A stretch of DNA of 64,000 bases from Mucilaginibacter sp. PAMC 26640 (GCA_001596135.1 CP014773.1:620001-684000); one strand, 5' to 3'; positions 8,459-17,859 are shown, numbered from the stretch's first letter. Numbers and translations are program-made. The notes: a model not told the origin generated them from the letters alone.

Positions 8459-11400
8459 ATGTACAAGGAATATAAGCAGTTAAATCTGGCGCAAACAGGT
8501 AAGGAAGTACTGGAATTCTGGAAGCAGAATGGCATATTTGAGAAGAGCATAAGCAGCAGGCCGGCAAGCAAGCCGTATACCTTTTATGAAGGGCCGCCAA
8601 GTGCAAACGGAATGCCAGGCATTCACCACGTTATGGGCCGCTCTATTAAAGATATTTTTTGCCGTTACAAAACGCTGAAAGGCTACCAGGTTAAACGCAA
8701 AGGCGGCTGGGATACCCATGGCCTGCCTATTGAGCTTGCTGTTGAAAAATCTTTGGGCATCACTAAAGATGATATTGGTAAAAAGATCTCCGTAAAAGAG
8801 TATAACGATGCCTGCCGCAAGGAGGTAATGCGCTACACCGACGTATGGAACGACCTGACCGAAAAAATGGGTTACTGGGTTGACCTGGAAAACCCTTACG
8901 TAACTTACGAAAACGAATATATTGAAAGCCTTTGGTGGATACTGCAGCAGCTTTATAAAAAAGGCTGGTTGTACAAAGGTTACACCGTACAACCTTACTC
9001 GCCAAAATCTGGTACCGGCCTTAGCTCGCATGAGCTAAACCAGCCCGGCACCTACAAAATGGTGAAGGATACCACCATTACCGCGCAGTTTAAAGTAAAA
9101 AGGGATAGCGATTCTGAATTTTTGTTTGAAGGCGTAAATACAGATGTTTTTATCCTGGCCTGGACAACTACTCCATGGACCCTGCCATCTAACTGTGCCT
9201 TAGCGGTTGGCGAAAATATCACCTACGTAAAAATCAGCACCTTTAATCCTTACACTTACACTCCTGTAGCGGTTGTATTGGCGAAGGATCTGGTTAAAAA
9301 ATATTTTAAGGCTGAAGCCGAAGGCGCCTCTTTTGAGGAATATAAAGGCGGTGATAAGATCATCCCGTACCGCATTGATGCAGAAATAAAAGGCAGCCAG
9401 TTGCTTGGCTTACATTATTACCAGCTAATGCCATACGTTACAAATGACGACCTGGAGAAAAACGCATTCCGCGTGATCCCTGCTGATTTTGTGACCACGG
9501 AAGATGGTACAGGCATTGTACATACTGCATCTGTTTTTGGTGCGGATGACTTTAGGGCATGTAAAGAAAACAACGTGCCATCGGTAATGGTAAAGGATGA
9601 GAATGGCAAAGAAGTACCGCTTGTAAACAAGCAGGGCCGCTTTGTTGACGAAGTTACCGACTATGCCGGCCGGTATGTAAAAGAAGAATATTACAGCGAT
9701 GAGGAACGCGCAGCAGATGGTTTTAAACCAACGGATGTACTTATCTCTATTAAATTAAAAGAAGAGAACAAAGCTTTCAACGTTCAGAAGTACGAGCACA
9801 GTTACCCTCACTCCTGGCGTAGCGATGAACCGATATTATATTACCCGCTGGATAGCTGGTTTATCCGCACCACAGCCGTTAAGGATAAAATGGTGGAGCT
9901 TAATAAAACCATTAACTGGAAACCGGAAAGTACCGGTACCGGTCGTTTTGGTAACTGGCTCGAAAATCTGGTAGACTGGAACCTTTCGCGCTCCCGTTAC
10001 TGGGGCACCCCGCTGCCGATCTGGCGCGAGGAAAACAGCGGTGAGGAAAAATGCATTGGCTCCATTGCCGAGCTCAATGCAGAGATCAAAAAATCTATAG
10101 CCGCTGGCTTTATGCCCGAAGGTTTTAAGCTGGAAGATATGCACCGCCCCTATGTGGACGATGTGATCTTAACATCTGCCACAGGCAACAAAATGCTGCG
10201 CGAGCCCGACCTTATCGATGTATGGTTTGATAGTGGCGCCATGCCTTATGCACAATGGCATTTCCCGTTTGAGAACCAGGATGATTTTAAAGCGGCCTAC
10301 CCTGCCGACTTTATCGCCGAGGGTGTTGACCAAACCCGTGGCTGGTTCTTCACCCTGCACGCCATTGCGGTGATGCTGAGCGAAGCCAGCGACGAGATCA
10401 AAGAAATCAATGCTGAAGTAGGTAATAAAGGGATAGCCTTTAAAAACGTAATAAGCAACGGCTTGGTGCTGGATAAGAACGGCAACAAGATGAGCAAGCG
10501 TTTGGGCAATGGTGTAGATCCGTTTGAAACCATTAACCAGTACGGTGCAGATGCCGCCCGCTGGTACATGATCAGTAATGCAGCGCCCTGGGATAACCTA
10601 AAGTTTAACATAGAAGGTCTGGATGAGGTACGCCGCAAGTTTTTCGGCACACTATACAATACCTATTCCTTTTTTGTGCTTTACGCCAATATAGATAAAT
10701 TCAAATACGACGAGGCTGAAATAACCATAGCCGACAGGCCGGAGATTGATCGCTGGATCATCTCCCTTTTAAATACCTTGAGCGGAGAGGTAGATGCTTT
10801 TTATGCCGACTTTGAACCCACTAAAGCTGCCCGTGCTATACAAGAATTTGTAGATGTGCATTTCAGCAACTGGTTTATCCGACTGAGCCGCCGCCGTTTC
10901 TGGAGATCAGACAGCACAGCAGATAAGTTATCGGCCTACCAAACATTGTATACTTGTTTAATTACCATCAGCAAACTGATGTCGCCTATTGCGCCGTTCT
11001 TTGCAGAGCGTTTATATACCGACTTGAACTCAGTTACCGGTAAAGAAGAATTCGAATCGGTGCATTTGGCTTACTTTCCGGAGTATAATGCCGATTTGGT
11101 AGATGTAGAACTGGAACAGCGGATGGGTTTAGCGCAGGATATCTCGTCCCTTGTACTATCTCTACGTAAAAAAATAGAGATCCCGGTACGCCGCCCGCTT
11201 GGGAAGATCCTGTTGCCGATATTAGATAAGAACTTTAAGGAACAGGTTGAAAAGGTAAAAGACCTCATCCTCTCCGAAACCAATATTAAGGCTATTGAAT
11301 ATATTACCGATACTTTAGGTTTCGTTAAAAAGAAGATCAAACCAAACTTTAAAGCACTTGGCGCCAAGGTGGGTAAGGATATGAAAGAGGTAGCTGCGGT

Positions 11401-11842
11401 GATCAATGCGTTTGGCCAGGAAGAGATTGGAAAATTAGAGCTTGAAGGTTCTATCCTGATACTTGATACTAAATACTCGATACTATTATCTGACGTGGAG
11501 ATCATAGCAGAAGATGTACCGGGCTGGCAAGTTGCAAATCTAGGCAAACTAACCGTTGCTTTGGATGTTACGATAACCAACGAGTTGAAAGAGGAGGGTA
11601 TTGCAAGAGAGCTGGTGAACCGTATACAAAACCTGCGTAAAGACAAAGATTTTGAAGTTACAGATAAGATAAACGTTCGCATTGCCGAACATACCTACAT
11701 CGCAGAAGCACTGAAAAATAATTTATCCTATATTTGCGCCGAAATTTTGGCAGAAAGCCTTGTGCTTGATAGTCAGGTTACTGAAGGTGACGAAGTGGAG
11801 ATAGATGGACATAAAATATTAATAGTAATTACAAAAAACTAG
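8459..11842 (+). CDS. ileS: Isoleucyl-tRNA synthetase, long (IleS2-like) form
   Basis: Class I synthetase charging tRNA-Ile. The ATG at 8459 (MYKEYKQL) is preferred over the TTG just before it, giving 1127 residues, longer than the roughly 930 of E. coli IleS. The HIGH-type motif is HHVM (56-59) within PGIHHVMGRSIKDIF and the KMSKR motif is at 677-681; the segment GGWDTHGLPIELAVEK follows. These features match the IleS2/eukaryotic-like group. The editing domain (CP1) includes WTTTPWTLPSNCA. It heads an operon in which the stop codon touches the start of the dksA-like gene, which in turn touches lspA. Confidence 0.97.
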   Translation: MYKEYKQLNLAQTGKEVLEFWKQNGIFEKSISSRPASKPYTFYEGPPSANGMPGIHHVMGRSIKDIFCRYKTLKGYQVKRKGGWDTHGLPIELAVEKSLGITKDDIGKKISVKEYNDACRKEVMRYTDVWNDLTEKMGYWVDLENPYVTYENEYIESLWWILQQLYKKGWLYKGYTVQPYSPKSGTGLSSHELNQPGTYKMVKDTTITAQFKVKRDSDSEFLFEGVNTDVFILAWTTTPWTLPSNCALAVGENITYVKISTFNPYTYTPVAVVLAKDLVKKYFKAEAEGASFEEYKGGDKIIPYRIDAEIKGSQLLGLHYYQLMPYVTNDDLEKNAFRVIPADFVTTEDGTGIVHTASVFGADDFRACKENNVPSVMVKDENGKEVPLVNKQGRFVDEVTDYAGRYVKEEYYSDEERAADGFKPTDVLISIKLKEENKAFNVQKYEHSYPHSWRSDEPILYYPLDSWFIRTTAVKDKMVELNKTINWKPESTGTGRFGNWLENLVDWNLSRSRYWGTPLPIWREENSGEEKCIGSIAELNAEIKKSIAAGFMPEGFKLEDMHRPYVDDVILTSATGNKMLREPDLIDVWFDSGAMPYAQWHFPFENQDDFKAAYPADFIAEGVDQTRGWFFTLHAIAVMLSEASDEIKEINAEVGNKGIAFKNVISNGLVLDKNGNKMSKRLGNGVDPFETINQYGADAARWYMISNAAPWDNLKFNIEGLDEVRRKFFGTLYNTYSFFVLYANIDKFKYDEAEITIADRPEIDRWIISLLNTLSGEVDAFYADFEPTKAARAIQEFVDVHFSNWFIRLSRRRFWRSDSTADKLSAYQTLYTCLITISKLMSPIAPFFAERLYTDLNSVTGKEEFESVHLAYFPEYNADLVDVELEQRMGLAQDISSLVLSLRKKIEIPVRRPLGKILLPILDKNFKEQVEKVKDLILSETNIKAIEYITDTLGFVKKKIKPNFKALGAKVGKDMKEVAAVINAFGQEEIGKLELEGSILILDTKYSILLSDVEIIAEDVPGWQVANLGKLTVALDVTITNELKEEGIARELVNRIQNLRKDKDFEVTDKINVRIAEHTYIAEALKNNLSYICAEILAESLVLDSQVTEGDEVEIDGHKILIVITKN

Positions 11843-12226
11843 ATGACACCTGAAAACGCAAAAACAAGATATTCTGATGCAGAATTGAAGGAATTTAAAG
11901 ACCTGCTTTTAGAAAAATTGCGCAGCTCTAAAGAAGAGCTGGCTGCATTAGCCACATCACTAAGTTCACCAAATGCCAACGGTACCGATGATACCGCCGG
12001 TACTTATAAAACACTGGAGGATGGTTCTGCCACTTTGGAGAAAGAACAAATCAATCAGCTAGCTGCCCGCCAGAAGAAATTCATAGAGCAACTGGAAGCC
12101 GCTTTGGTACGAATTGAAAACAAGACCTATGGAATTTGCCGCGAAACAGGCAAGCTGATCCCTAAAGAGCGTTTGCGTGCTGTGCCGCATACAACGCTAA
12201 CTATGGAAGCAAAATTAAGGCAATAG
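11843..12226 (+). CDS. TraR/DksA family protein with degenerate zinc finger
   Basis: A 127-residue DksA-like regulator. Such proteins enter the RNA polymerase secondary channel and, with ppGpp, modulate promoters. The N-terminal coiled-coil hairpin carries the acidic tip motif DDTAGTY (near residue 50), and the C-terminal part has the family pattern YGICRETGKLIPKERL then PHTTL. Only one of the four zinc cysteines remains (in GICRE), so metal binding is unlikely; relatives in the phylum also lack them as far as I recall. The ATG follows the ileS stop codon directly and its own stop touches lspA, implying tight translational coupling. Confidence 0.9.
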   Translation: MTPENAKTRYSDAELKEFKDLLLEKLRSSKEELAALATSLSSPNANGTDDTAGTYKTLEDGSATLEKEQINQLAARQKKFIEQLEAALVRIENKTYGICRETGKLIPKERLRAVPHTTLTMEAKLRQ

Positions 12227-12832
12227 ATGAAGGCAGCTTACACTAAACCATTCTTAACCGCTGCATTTATTGTCCTCCTGGACCAGATCATCAAAACATG
12301 GGTGCATAATCATCTGGCTCCACAAGGCGAGATTAAACTCCTTGGTGACCGTGGTATGCTGCATTATACCGAAAATAACGGTATGGCTTTCGGGATGGAA
12401 CTGGGCGGCGAATGGGGTAAACTGGCTTTAACACTATTTCGTATTGTTGCAGTGTGTGGTATTGGTTACGGATTGGTGCACCTGATCAAACATAAATACC
12501 ACCGTGGCTTGATCATGATGGTTGCGTTTATCCTGGCTGGTGCCTTAGGTAATATTATCGACTCAACCTTTTATGGTATTATATATGGGTACGCGCCAAT
12601 TTTTCATGGCCGGGTTATCGATATGTTTTACTTTCCGCTGCTTACGGGGCATTTCCCGCCATGGGTGCCGATCTGGGGAAATGAAGAGTTTATCTTCTTC
12701 CGCCCGGTTTTTAATTTTGCAGATGCAGCAATTTCTGTGGGTGTAATATTTATCCTGCTAAACCAAAAACGTTATTTTAAACACGAAGAGCCTGAACTGA
12801 GTAGCCCAAACAGCGAAATGGTGGAGGAATAG
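12227..12832 (+). CDS. lspA: Lipoprotein signal peptidase
   Basis: Inner-membrane aspartic protease that removes the signal peptide from prolipoproteins after lipidation. The family blocks are present: DQIIKTWV near the N terminus, NNGMAFGM, GALGNIID, GRVIDMFYF with the first catalytic Asp and FNFADAAISVG with the second. At 201 residues it is longer than the usual 160-170, owing to an insert between the last two blocks (LLTGHFPPWVPIWGNEEF) and a polar tail. Last gene of the ileS operon, followed by a strong terminator. Its substrates include the many lipoproteins of this window. Confidence 0.96.
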   Translation: MKAAYTKPFLTAAFIVLLDQIIKTWVHNHLAPQGEIKLLGDRGMLHYTENNGMAFGMELGGEWGKLALTLFRIVAVCGIGYGLVHLIKHKYHRGLIMMVAFILAGALGNIIDSTFYGIIYGYAPIFHGRVIDMFYFPLLTGHFPPWVPIWGNEEFIFFRPVFNFADAAISVGVIFILLNQKRYFKHEEPELSSPNSEMVEE

Positions 12833-12864
12833 ATCCCACCCTATTTCCTCAGGAAAAAATAATT

Positions 12865-12890
12865 TAAAAAGCCGCTTATGCGGCTTTTTT
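12865..12890 (+). terminator. Rho-independent terminator after lspA
   Basis: AAAAAGCCGC, loop TTAT, GCGGCTTTTTT: a perfect 10-bp stem with a T run, 33 bases after the lspA stop. Confidence 0.85.
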
Positions 12891-13000
12891 CATTTTGCCT
12901 TAGCTAACCGGCAATAGACCCAGGGCAACAAACAATATCGTAAATTGGATCGAACGCAAAATTTCATACCTTTAAATATCTAACTATCTAAATAAAACCT

Positions 13001-13432
13001 GTGAAAAAAGCATTTTTGTTAACAACCCTAGTTGTTGGGTTACTGAGTTGTAAAAAAGAAAAAATGGAGCCCGTTACCCTAATTGGTAAGTGGCACCTGG
13101 TTGCCGATACTGTGCTGACCTTTTCCCGCGGAGCATTAATTAAAACGGATTACAATACCAATACAAAAGCCAGCCTGAGCGATCTGGAATTTGCCCTTGG
13201 TCAAATGTTATATTTATATAACAATGAAACTTATGAAATTCAGCCCACTTATGATAGCGCAGGCTCCTCGGTTACTTTAAATTTGCCGGCATCAACGGGC
13301 GGAACAGCAGCAAAAACCAAAACAGCCTCGATAAAAGTATTGACCGCCGGTAGGCTGCTGCTTTATTTTCCACCGGTAAGCACCAATGGAACCAGTTCGA
13401 CCATGGACTTTGTTAAACTATCAACCCAATAA
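13001..13432 (+). CDS. Lipoprotein of unknown function, lipocalin-like
   Basis: A 143-residue exported lipoprotein. The N terminus MKKAFLLTTLVVGLLSCKK has a lipobox with Cys17. After it comes a KWHLV..TVL beginning and alternating hydrophobic strands, similar in style to small lipocalin-like lipoproteins of the phylum, but no function can be given. It is followed after only 8 bases by the thioredoxin-like gene, so the two are likely one operon. The gene starts with a GTG-AAA context: the sequence reads ctGTGAAAAAAGC, so the start codon is GTG at 13001. Confidence 0.75.
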   Translation: MKKAFLLTTLVVGLLSCKKEKMEPVTLIGKWHLVADTVLTFSRGALIKTDYNTNTKASLSDLEFALGQMLYLYNNETYEIQPTYDSAGSSVTLNLPASTGGTAAKTKTASIKVLTAGRLLLYFPPVSTNGTSSTMDFVKLSTQ

Positions 13433-13440
13433 TTATCACG

Positions 13441-13938
13441 ATGAAAAAGCTCTTTGTAATCCTATCTGTATTTGTACTCATTAATGCGGCCAAAGCGCAG
13501 GAAAAGCCAAAGCTGTACAATCCGGCTGCCGATGCAAAGGCAGATATAGCGGCAGCGGTGAAAAAAGCTGCAGGTGCGCACAAAAATGTGCTGCTGCAAA
13601 TTGGCGGCAACTGGTGTTCCTGGTGTATTCGTTTTAATGGAGTGGTTACGCAAAACGACACGTTAAATACCTACCTGAATGCGAATTACGAAGTAGTACA
13701 TGTAAACTGGAGCCCCGAGAATAAAAACGAAAAACTATTGGCCGAATTGGGTTATCCGCAACGCTTCGGCTTCCCGGTGTTCGTTATTCTGGATGCAAAA
13801 GGCAACCGATTAAATACACAAAACTCTTCCTACCTGGAAGAAGGAAAGGGTTACAGTAAAGAAAAGATAAAGGAATTTATTGAGAACTGGGCACCCGCTG
13901 CACTGGACCCGAAGAGCTATGTGGAGAAGGCCAAGTAA
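13441..13938 (+). CDS. Periplasmic thioredoxin-like protein
   Basis: A 165-residue exported protein with signal peptide MKKLFVILSVFVLINAAKAQ. The thioredoxin fold is indicated by NVLLQIGGNWCSWC with a CSWC redox motif (about residues 59-62) and by the cis-Pro region GFPVFVILDAKG. It probably reduces or isomerises disulfides in the periplasm, or protects against oxidative damage; the partner is unknown. Co-transcribed with the lipoprotein gene 8 bases upstream. It converges with pyk across a bidirectional terminator. Confidence 0.88.
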   Translation: MKKLFVILSVFVLINAAKAQEKPKLYNPAADAKADIAAAVKKAAGAHKNVLLQIGGNWCSWCIRFNGVVTQNDTLNTYLNANYEVVHVNWSPENKNEKLLAELGYPQRFGFPVFVILDAKGNRLNTQNSSYLEEGKGYSKEKIKEFIENWAPAALDPKSYVEKAK

Positions 13939-14094
13939 AAATAAACCTGCCTGGCGGCACTTACCAAGCTGGTAAACCGGGCTGTGAATTAAGGCTTGCA
14001 CCTTAGCATAAAATCAGCGATGTAATTTCTTCACAAAGTAAAAGGGCTATATACTACCCGCCAAAATACCCAATTTAATACTTAAACAGGCTAT

Positions 14095-14167
14095 GTTCGG
14101 GCTTGTTCGGGCACGTTCGGGCACGTTCGGGCTGCTCTCAAAATCAAGACACCGCGAACACGAACAA
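14095..14167 (+). repeat. GTTCGGGC repeat element, copy 1
   Basis: Four tandem 10-base units: GTTCGGGCTT, GTTCGGGCAC twice, GTTCGGGCTG, then an 18-base spacer and CGCGAACACGAACAA. The end is partly complementary to the beginning (TTGTTCG with CGAACAA), so the transcript could fold as a hairpin. A second copy, in inverted orientation, is at 45704-45766. Confidence 0.75.
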
Positions 14168-14180
14168 AAAACAGCATAAA

Positions 14181-14219
14181 AATAAAAGGGTTATCGCTCA
14201 TCGCGATAACCCTTTTATT
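14181..14219. terminator. Bidirectional terminator, thioredoxin-like / pyk
   Basis: A perfect 17-bp stem (arms 14181-14197 and 14203-14219) with loop TCATC. A-rich and T-rich flanks on both sides suit termination in both directions. Confidence 0.88.
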
Positions 14220-14263
14220 TTTATAAAATCATAAGGTATGGTACCTCTTACTTATAACTTCGA

Positions 14264-15700
14264 TTATTCAACAACACTAATACGCAGCATGTTGGTTTTG
14301 CCTTGTTTAACAATTGGTACAGCAGCAGTATTGATCACCACATCACCAGTTCTAATCAGGTTTTCTGATTTCAGGATTTCGTTAACATCTATTATCGTTT
14401 GATCTGTGCTCTCCAATTTATCGTAAAAAAAAGCGCGTACACCCCAAACCAAGCTCAAAGAATTCAACAATTGCCTGTTAGAAGTAAAGATATAGGTACC
14501 GGCTTTAGGCCTGTAGCTGGAGATTTCAAAAGCAGTGTAGCCAGAAGTGGTCATGGATACGATCCCGGTTGCTTTAGTATGCTCTGCAAGGTAAACAGCG
14601 CTACCGCACAAATTATCGCTCAGGAAATTTGGAGATGCCGGATCAGGATTCTCCGCTTTGGAAGCATTGAAAGGATACCCCAGATCTTCCACATTACGAA
14701 CGATCTTAGCCATTGTCTCAATAACGATAACCGGGAACTCACCAACAGATGTTTCACCACTCAGCATCACCGCATCAGCACCATCCAGTACGGAGTTGGC
14801 TACGTCATTCACCTCGGCACGTGTCGGGCGCGGGGTGGTGATCATAGATTCCAGCATTTGGGTAGCAACAATTACCGGTTTGGATGCATCACGGCATTTG
14901 CGCGCTATCATCTTTTGCAGCAGTGGCACTTCTTCCAGCGGGCATTCAACACCCAAATCACCACGTGCAATCATCACACCGTCGGTTGCAGCTATGATCT
15001 CATCTATGTTATCAATCGCCTCAGGTTTTTCAACCTTGGCAATTACGCGGGCGGTTTTACCGCTTTCGCGAATGATTCGTTTTAAATCTATAATATCAGC
15101 GCCGGTACGAACGAATGAAAGACCGATCCAATCTACATCCCAAGCTAAAGCGTATTGTAAATTCTCCAGATCTTCCGGCGTAAGGCTTGGGATAGAAACT
15201 TTGGTGTTTGGCAGGTTAACACCTTTACGAGATGTTAAGATACCGCCATGTACCACCTCACAAACAACAGTATCCTGGCGGTTGGTTTCAATAACCTTTA
15301 GCTGCAATTTTCCGTCGTCTAATAAGATAATCTCATTAGCCTGTACATCCTGCGGAAATGTTTCATAAGTAATGTAGATCTGGTTATCATCACCAATACA
15401 TTCTTTTGTAGTGATGTTGATGCGTGTACCATTAATTAAATGGATGCCACCATCTTTTACCAGTCCAATACGGATCTTTGGGCCCTGTAAATCGGCCAGG
15501 ATGCCAACATTAGTTTTGTATTCTGAATTAATTTCGCGGATCAGGTCGATAAATTTCTTGTGATCCTCTGGCTTACCATGCGAAAAATTAAGGCGGCAAA
15601 CGTTCAATCCGGCGCGTATCATGGCCAATAAAACGTCTTTTTTAGCCGATGCCGGCCCCATTGTTGCAACAATCTTGGTGCGGTTATAATAAAAATTCAT
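14264..15700 (-). CDS. pyk: Pyruvate kinase
   Basis: Converts phosphoenolpyruvate and ADP to pyruvate and ATP, the last step of glycolysis. The 478-residue length is standard. Visible signatures: TKIVATMGPAS at the start, VCRLNFSHG with the K+/ADP-binding residues, the catalytic Lys in ARVIAKVEKPEA, the metal-binding MIARGDLGVE and the ATQMLESMI / PTRAEVNDVANS helix. The C-terminal allosteric domain is present to LRISVVE. The IPExxxVDY family gene sits 69 bases upstream on the same strand, a pairing typical of the phylum. Confidence 0.97.
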   Translation of the reverse strand: MNFYYNRTKIVATMGPASAKKDVLLAMIRAGLNVCRLNFSHGKPEDHKKFIDLIREINSEYKTNVGILADLQGPKIRIGLVKDGGIHLINGTRINITTKECIGDDNQIYITYETFPQDVQANEIILLDDGKLQLKVIETNRQDTVVCEVVHGGILTSRKGVNLPNTKVSIPSLTPEDLENLQYALAWDVDWIGLSFVRTGADIIDLKRIIRESGKTARVIAKVEKPEAIDNIDEIIAATDGVMIARGDLGVECPLEEVPLLQKMIARKCRDASKPVIVATQMLESMITTPRPTRAEVNDVANSVLDGADAVMLSGETSVGEFPVIVIETMAKIVRNVEDLGYPFNASKAENPDPASPNFLSDNLCGSAVYLAEHTKATGIVSMTTSGYTAFEISSYRPKAGTYIFTSNRQLLNSLSLVWGVRAFFYDKLESTDQTIIDVNEILKSENLIRTGDVVINTAAVPIVKQGKTNMLRISVVE

Positions 15701-15769
15701 ATTCTCAGGTTTAATCGGGCTGTATTTTATACTATATAATAGTGTAGTATTGACACATCTAAATTTCCG

Positions 15770-16195
15770 CTAAAATAAGAGATTTTCCCTTGATTTTATT
15801 TTTTTCGGATCAATCTTTACTGCCGTTACTACTTCCGGTATCTTATTCAGGGCCGAAATTATGCTTTCAAGATCGGATTCGTCTATATAATTTTTAATTA
15901 ACATGAAATAATCCGCCCGCCGCATTTCGGGCACAAGGTAACCCTCTGATCCTTTATTAGCAACAAAAATAAAATCTGTTTCGGTGGCTTCCCAACTGTA
16001 GAGGAACATGGAGAACAAAACTTCGGTCCCGGCAGGCCCGATATCAAGCTCCAGATCGTTTTGACGTGTAAAATTAAAATTTAAACACTTGTTAATTAAG
16101 TAGCAAATACGGTAATCTTTTAATGATGTGGTGACCGCAATTAATATAAAATCAAAATCGATCTCAAACTTTAAATTTTTCCTGTTCAAAATCAT
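15770..16195 (-). CDS. IPExxxVDY family protein
   Basis: A 141-residue protein of the Bacteroidota-specific IPExxxVDY family, named after the motif seen here as VPEMRRADY (around residue 88-96). Function unknown. No signal peptide or membrane helix is visible, so it should be cytoplasmic. Family members are usually found next to pyruvate kinase and acpP/fabF/rnc, as here. It is divergent from acpP, with 145 AT-rich bases between. Confidence 0.85.
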   Translation of the reverse strand: MILNRKNLKFEIDFDFILIAVTTSLKDYRICYLINKCLNFNFTRQNDLELDIGPAGTEVLFSMFLYSWEATETDFIFVANKGSEGYLVPEMRRADYFMLIKNYIDESDLESIISALNKIPEVVTAVKIDPKKIKSRENLLF

Positions 16196-16340
16196 TACTT
16201 TTACGGCGTTAAAATTACTAATCCAAACCTTTGCATTAAAATATTGTTCTATAAATTATGCTAAGTTTTTAGATTTGATATTTAACATTATTTATTTTTC
16301 TTTGCACTGAAAATTTATTAATCATTAAAAACGTAAGACT

Positions 16341-16577
16341 ATGTCTGATATCGCTTCAAGAGTAAAAGCTATTATCGTAGAAAAACTGGGTGTTGACGAA
16401 AGTGAAGTTACACCTGAAGCTTCCTTCACCAACGATCTTGGTGCTGACTCTTTAGACACCGTGGAACTAATCATGGAGTTTGAGAAAGAATTTAACGTTG
16501 CAATTCCTGACGATCAGGCGGAAACCATCGGTACTGTAGGTCAGGCTGTTGCTTACCTTGAGAAAAACGTTAAATAA
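16341..16577 (+). CDS. acpP: Acyl carrier protein
   Basis: A 78-residue acidic carrier of growing acyl chains in fatty acid synthesis. The phosphopantetheine attachment site is the Ser in [12 protein letters not shown] (near residue 37). Followed after 20 bases by fabF and then rnc. A weak -7-like TTTCTTTG lies about 45 bases upstream of the ATG. Confidence 0.98.
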   Translation: MSDIASRVKAIIVEKLGVDESEVTPEASFTNDLGADSLDTVELIMEFEKEFNVAIPDDQAETIGTVGQAVAYLEKNVK

Positions 16578-16597
16578 GCTCCTTTTAAAACTATTAA

Positions 16598-17851
16598 ATG
16601 GAGTTTAAGAGAGTTGTAGTAACCGGGCTTGGAGCGCTTACTCCAATTGGTAACACTGTCCCCGAATATTGGGATAGTTTGATCAATGGGGTAAGCGGCG
16701 CTGCCTTTATTAAGAGTTTTGACGTTTCTAAGTTCAAGACCAAATTCGCCTGCGAAGTAAAGAATTTTGACGCGGAAGGCTTTCTGGGCAGAAAAGAAGC
16801 CCGTAAGCTTGATCCCTTTGTGCAATATGCTTTATTCTCTACAGAAGAAGCGGTTAAGGATGCAGGCCTTGATTTTGAAAAACTGGATACCAGCCGCATC
16901 GGCGTTATCTGGGGATCGGGCATTGGCGGTTTAAAAACATTTTTGGATGAAGTAGTGAATTTTGCTAAAGGTGATGGCACCCCAAAATTCAATCCTTTCT
17001 TTATCCCCAAAATGATAGCGGATATCGCCCCTGGCCATATTTCTATCAAATACGGTTTAAGAGGGCCAAACTTCACTACTGTGTCTGCTTGTGCTTCGTC
17101 TAATAATTCACTTATCGATGCATTTAACTATATCCGTTTGGGTAAAGCTAATATGTTTATCAGCGGTGGGTCTGAAGCAATCATAAACGAGGCTGGTATC
17201 GGTGGTTTTAACGCAATGCATGCGCTGTCCACACGTAATGACGACCCTGCTACTGCCTCACGGCCTTTTGACCTTGATCGTGACGGCTTTGTTGCCGGTG
17301 AAGGTGCAGGCACCATAATTTTAGAAGAATTAGGCCACGCCATAAAACGCGGTGCCAAGATTTATGCTGAAATGGTTGGCGGCGGCATGAGTGCTGATGC
17401 ATATCACATGACGGCTCCCCACCCTGATGGATTGGGTGCTTCATTAGTGATGAAAGCAGCGTTGGAAGATGCGGGCTTAACCCCTGCAGATATCGATTAT
17501 GTTAACGTACATGGCACGTCAACCCCAATCGGCGATCCGCAGGAAGTAAAAGCTATCCAGGATGCCTTTGGTGAGCATGCTTATCGAATTAATATCAGTT
17601 CAACTAAATCCATGACGGGCCATTTACTTGGTGCTGCTGGCGCCGTTGAAGCTATCGCGTCTATTTTAGCGCTTAAAAACGATATTATACCGCCAACAAT
17701 CAATCACTTTACAGATGATCCAACCTTTGATCCTAAAATCAACTTTACCTTTAACACTGCTCAAAAGCGAGAAGTTAATATAGCGCAAAGCAATGGTTTT
17801 GGTTTTGGTGGCCACAACGCATCAGTGATATTTAAAAAATATCAGCAATAA
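16598..17851 (+). CDS. fabF: 3-oxoacyl-ACP synthase II
   Basis: Condensing enzyme that extends acyl-ACP with malonyl-ACP. The catalytic triad is visible: Cys165 (SACASSNN), His305 (VHGTSTPIGDP) and His342 (SMTGHLLGAAG). The 417-residue length matches FabF. The residues after the nucleophile are SSNNS rather than the more common TGAHN, a modest variation. Placed between acpP and rnc, 20 and 8 bases from each, the classic order. Confidence 0.97.
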   Translation: MEFKRVVVTGLGALTPIGNTVPEYWDSLINGVSGAAFIKSFDVSKFKTKFACEVKNFDAEGFLGRKEARKLDPFVQYALFSTEEAVKDAGLDFEKLDTSRIGVIWGSGIGGLKTFLDEVVNFAKGDGTPKFNPFFIPKMIADIAPGHISIKYGLRGPNFTTVSACASSNNSLIDAFNYIRLGKANMFISGGSEAIINEAGIGGFNAMHALSTRNDDPATASRPFDLDRDGFVAGEGAGTIILEELGHAIKRGAKIYAEMVGGGMSADAYHMTAPHPDGLGASLVMKAALEDAGLTPADIDYVNVHGTSTPIGDPQEVKAIQDAFGEHAYRINISSTKSMTGHLLGAAGAVEAIASILALKNDIIPPTINHFTDDPTFDPKINFTFNTAQKREVNIAQSNGFGFGGHNASVIFKKYQQ

Positions 17852-17859
17852 AATTCTGG

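Larger units (their letters stand above)
13939..14263. other. Intergenic region between convergent genes
   Basis: A 325-base gap between the thioredoxin-like gene and pyk. It holds the GTTCGGGC repeat element (14095-14167) and the bidirectional terminator (14181-14219). Nothing else recognisable. Confidence 0.8.

Noticed and set aside
8480..9031. Long reverse frames opposite ileS (also 11071-11682)
   Set aside because: Shadows of the synthetase frame.
14095..14134. Tandem GTTCGGGC units as a CRISPR array
   Set aside because: 10-base units without spacers; a repeat element, not CRISPR.
14399..15368. Long forward frames opposite pyk
   Set aside because: Antisense shadows of a conserved enzyme; no independent support.
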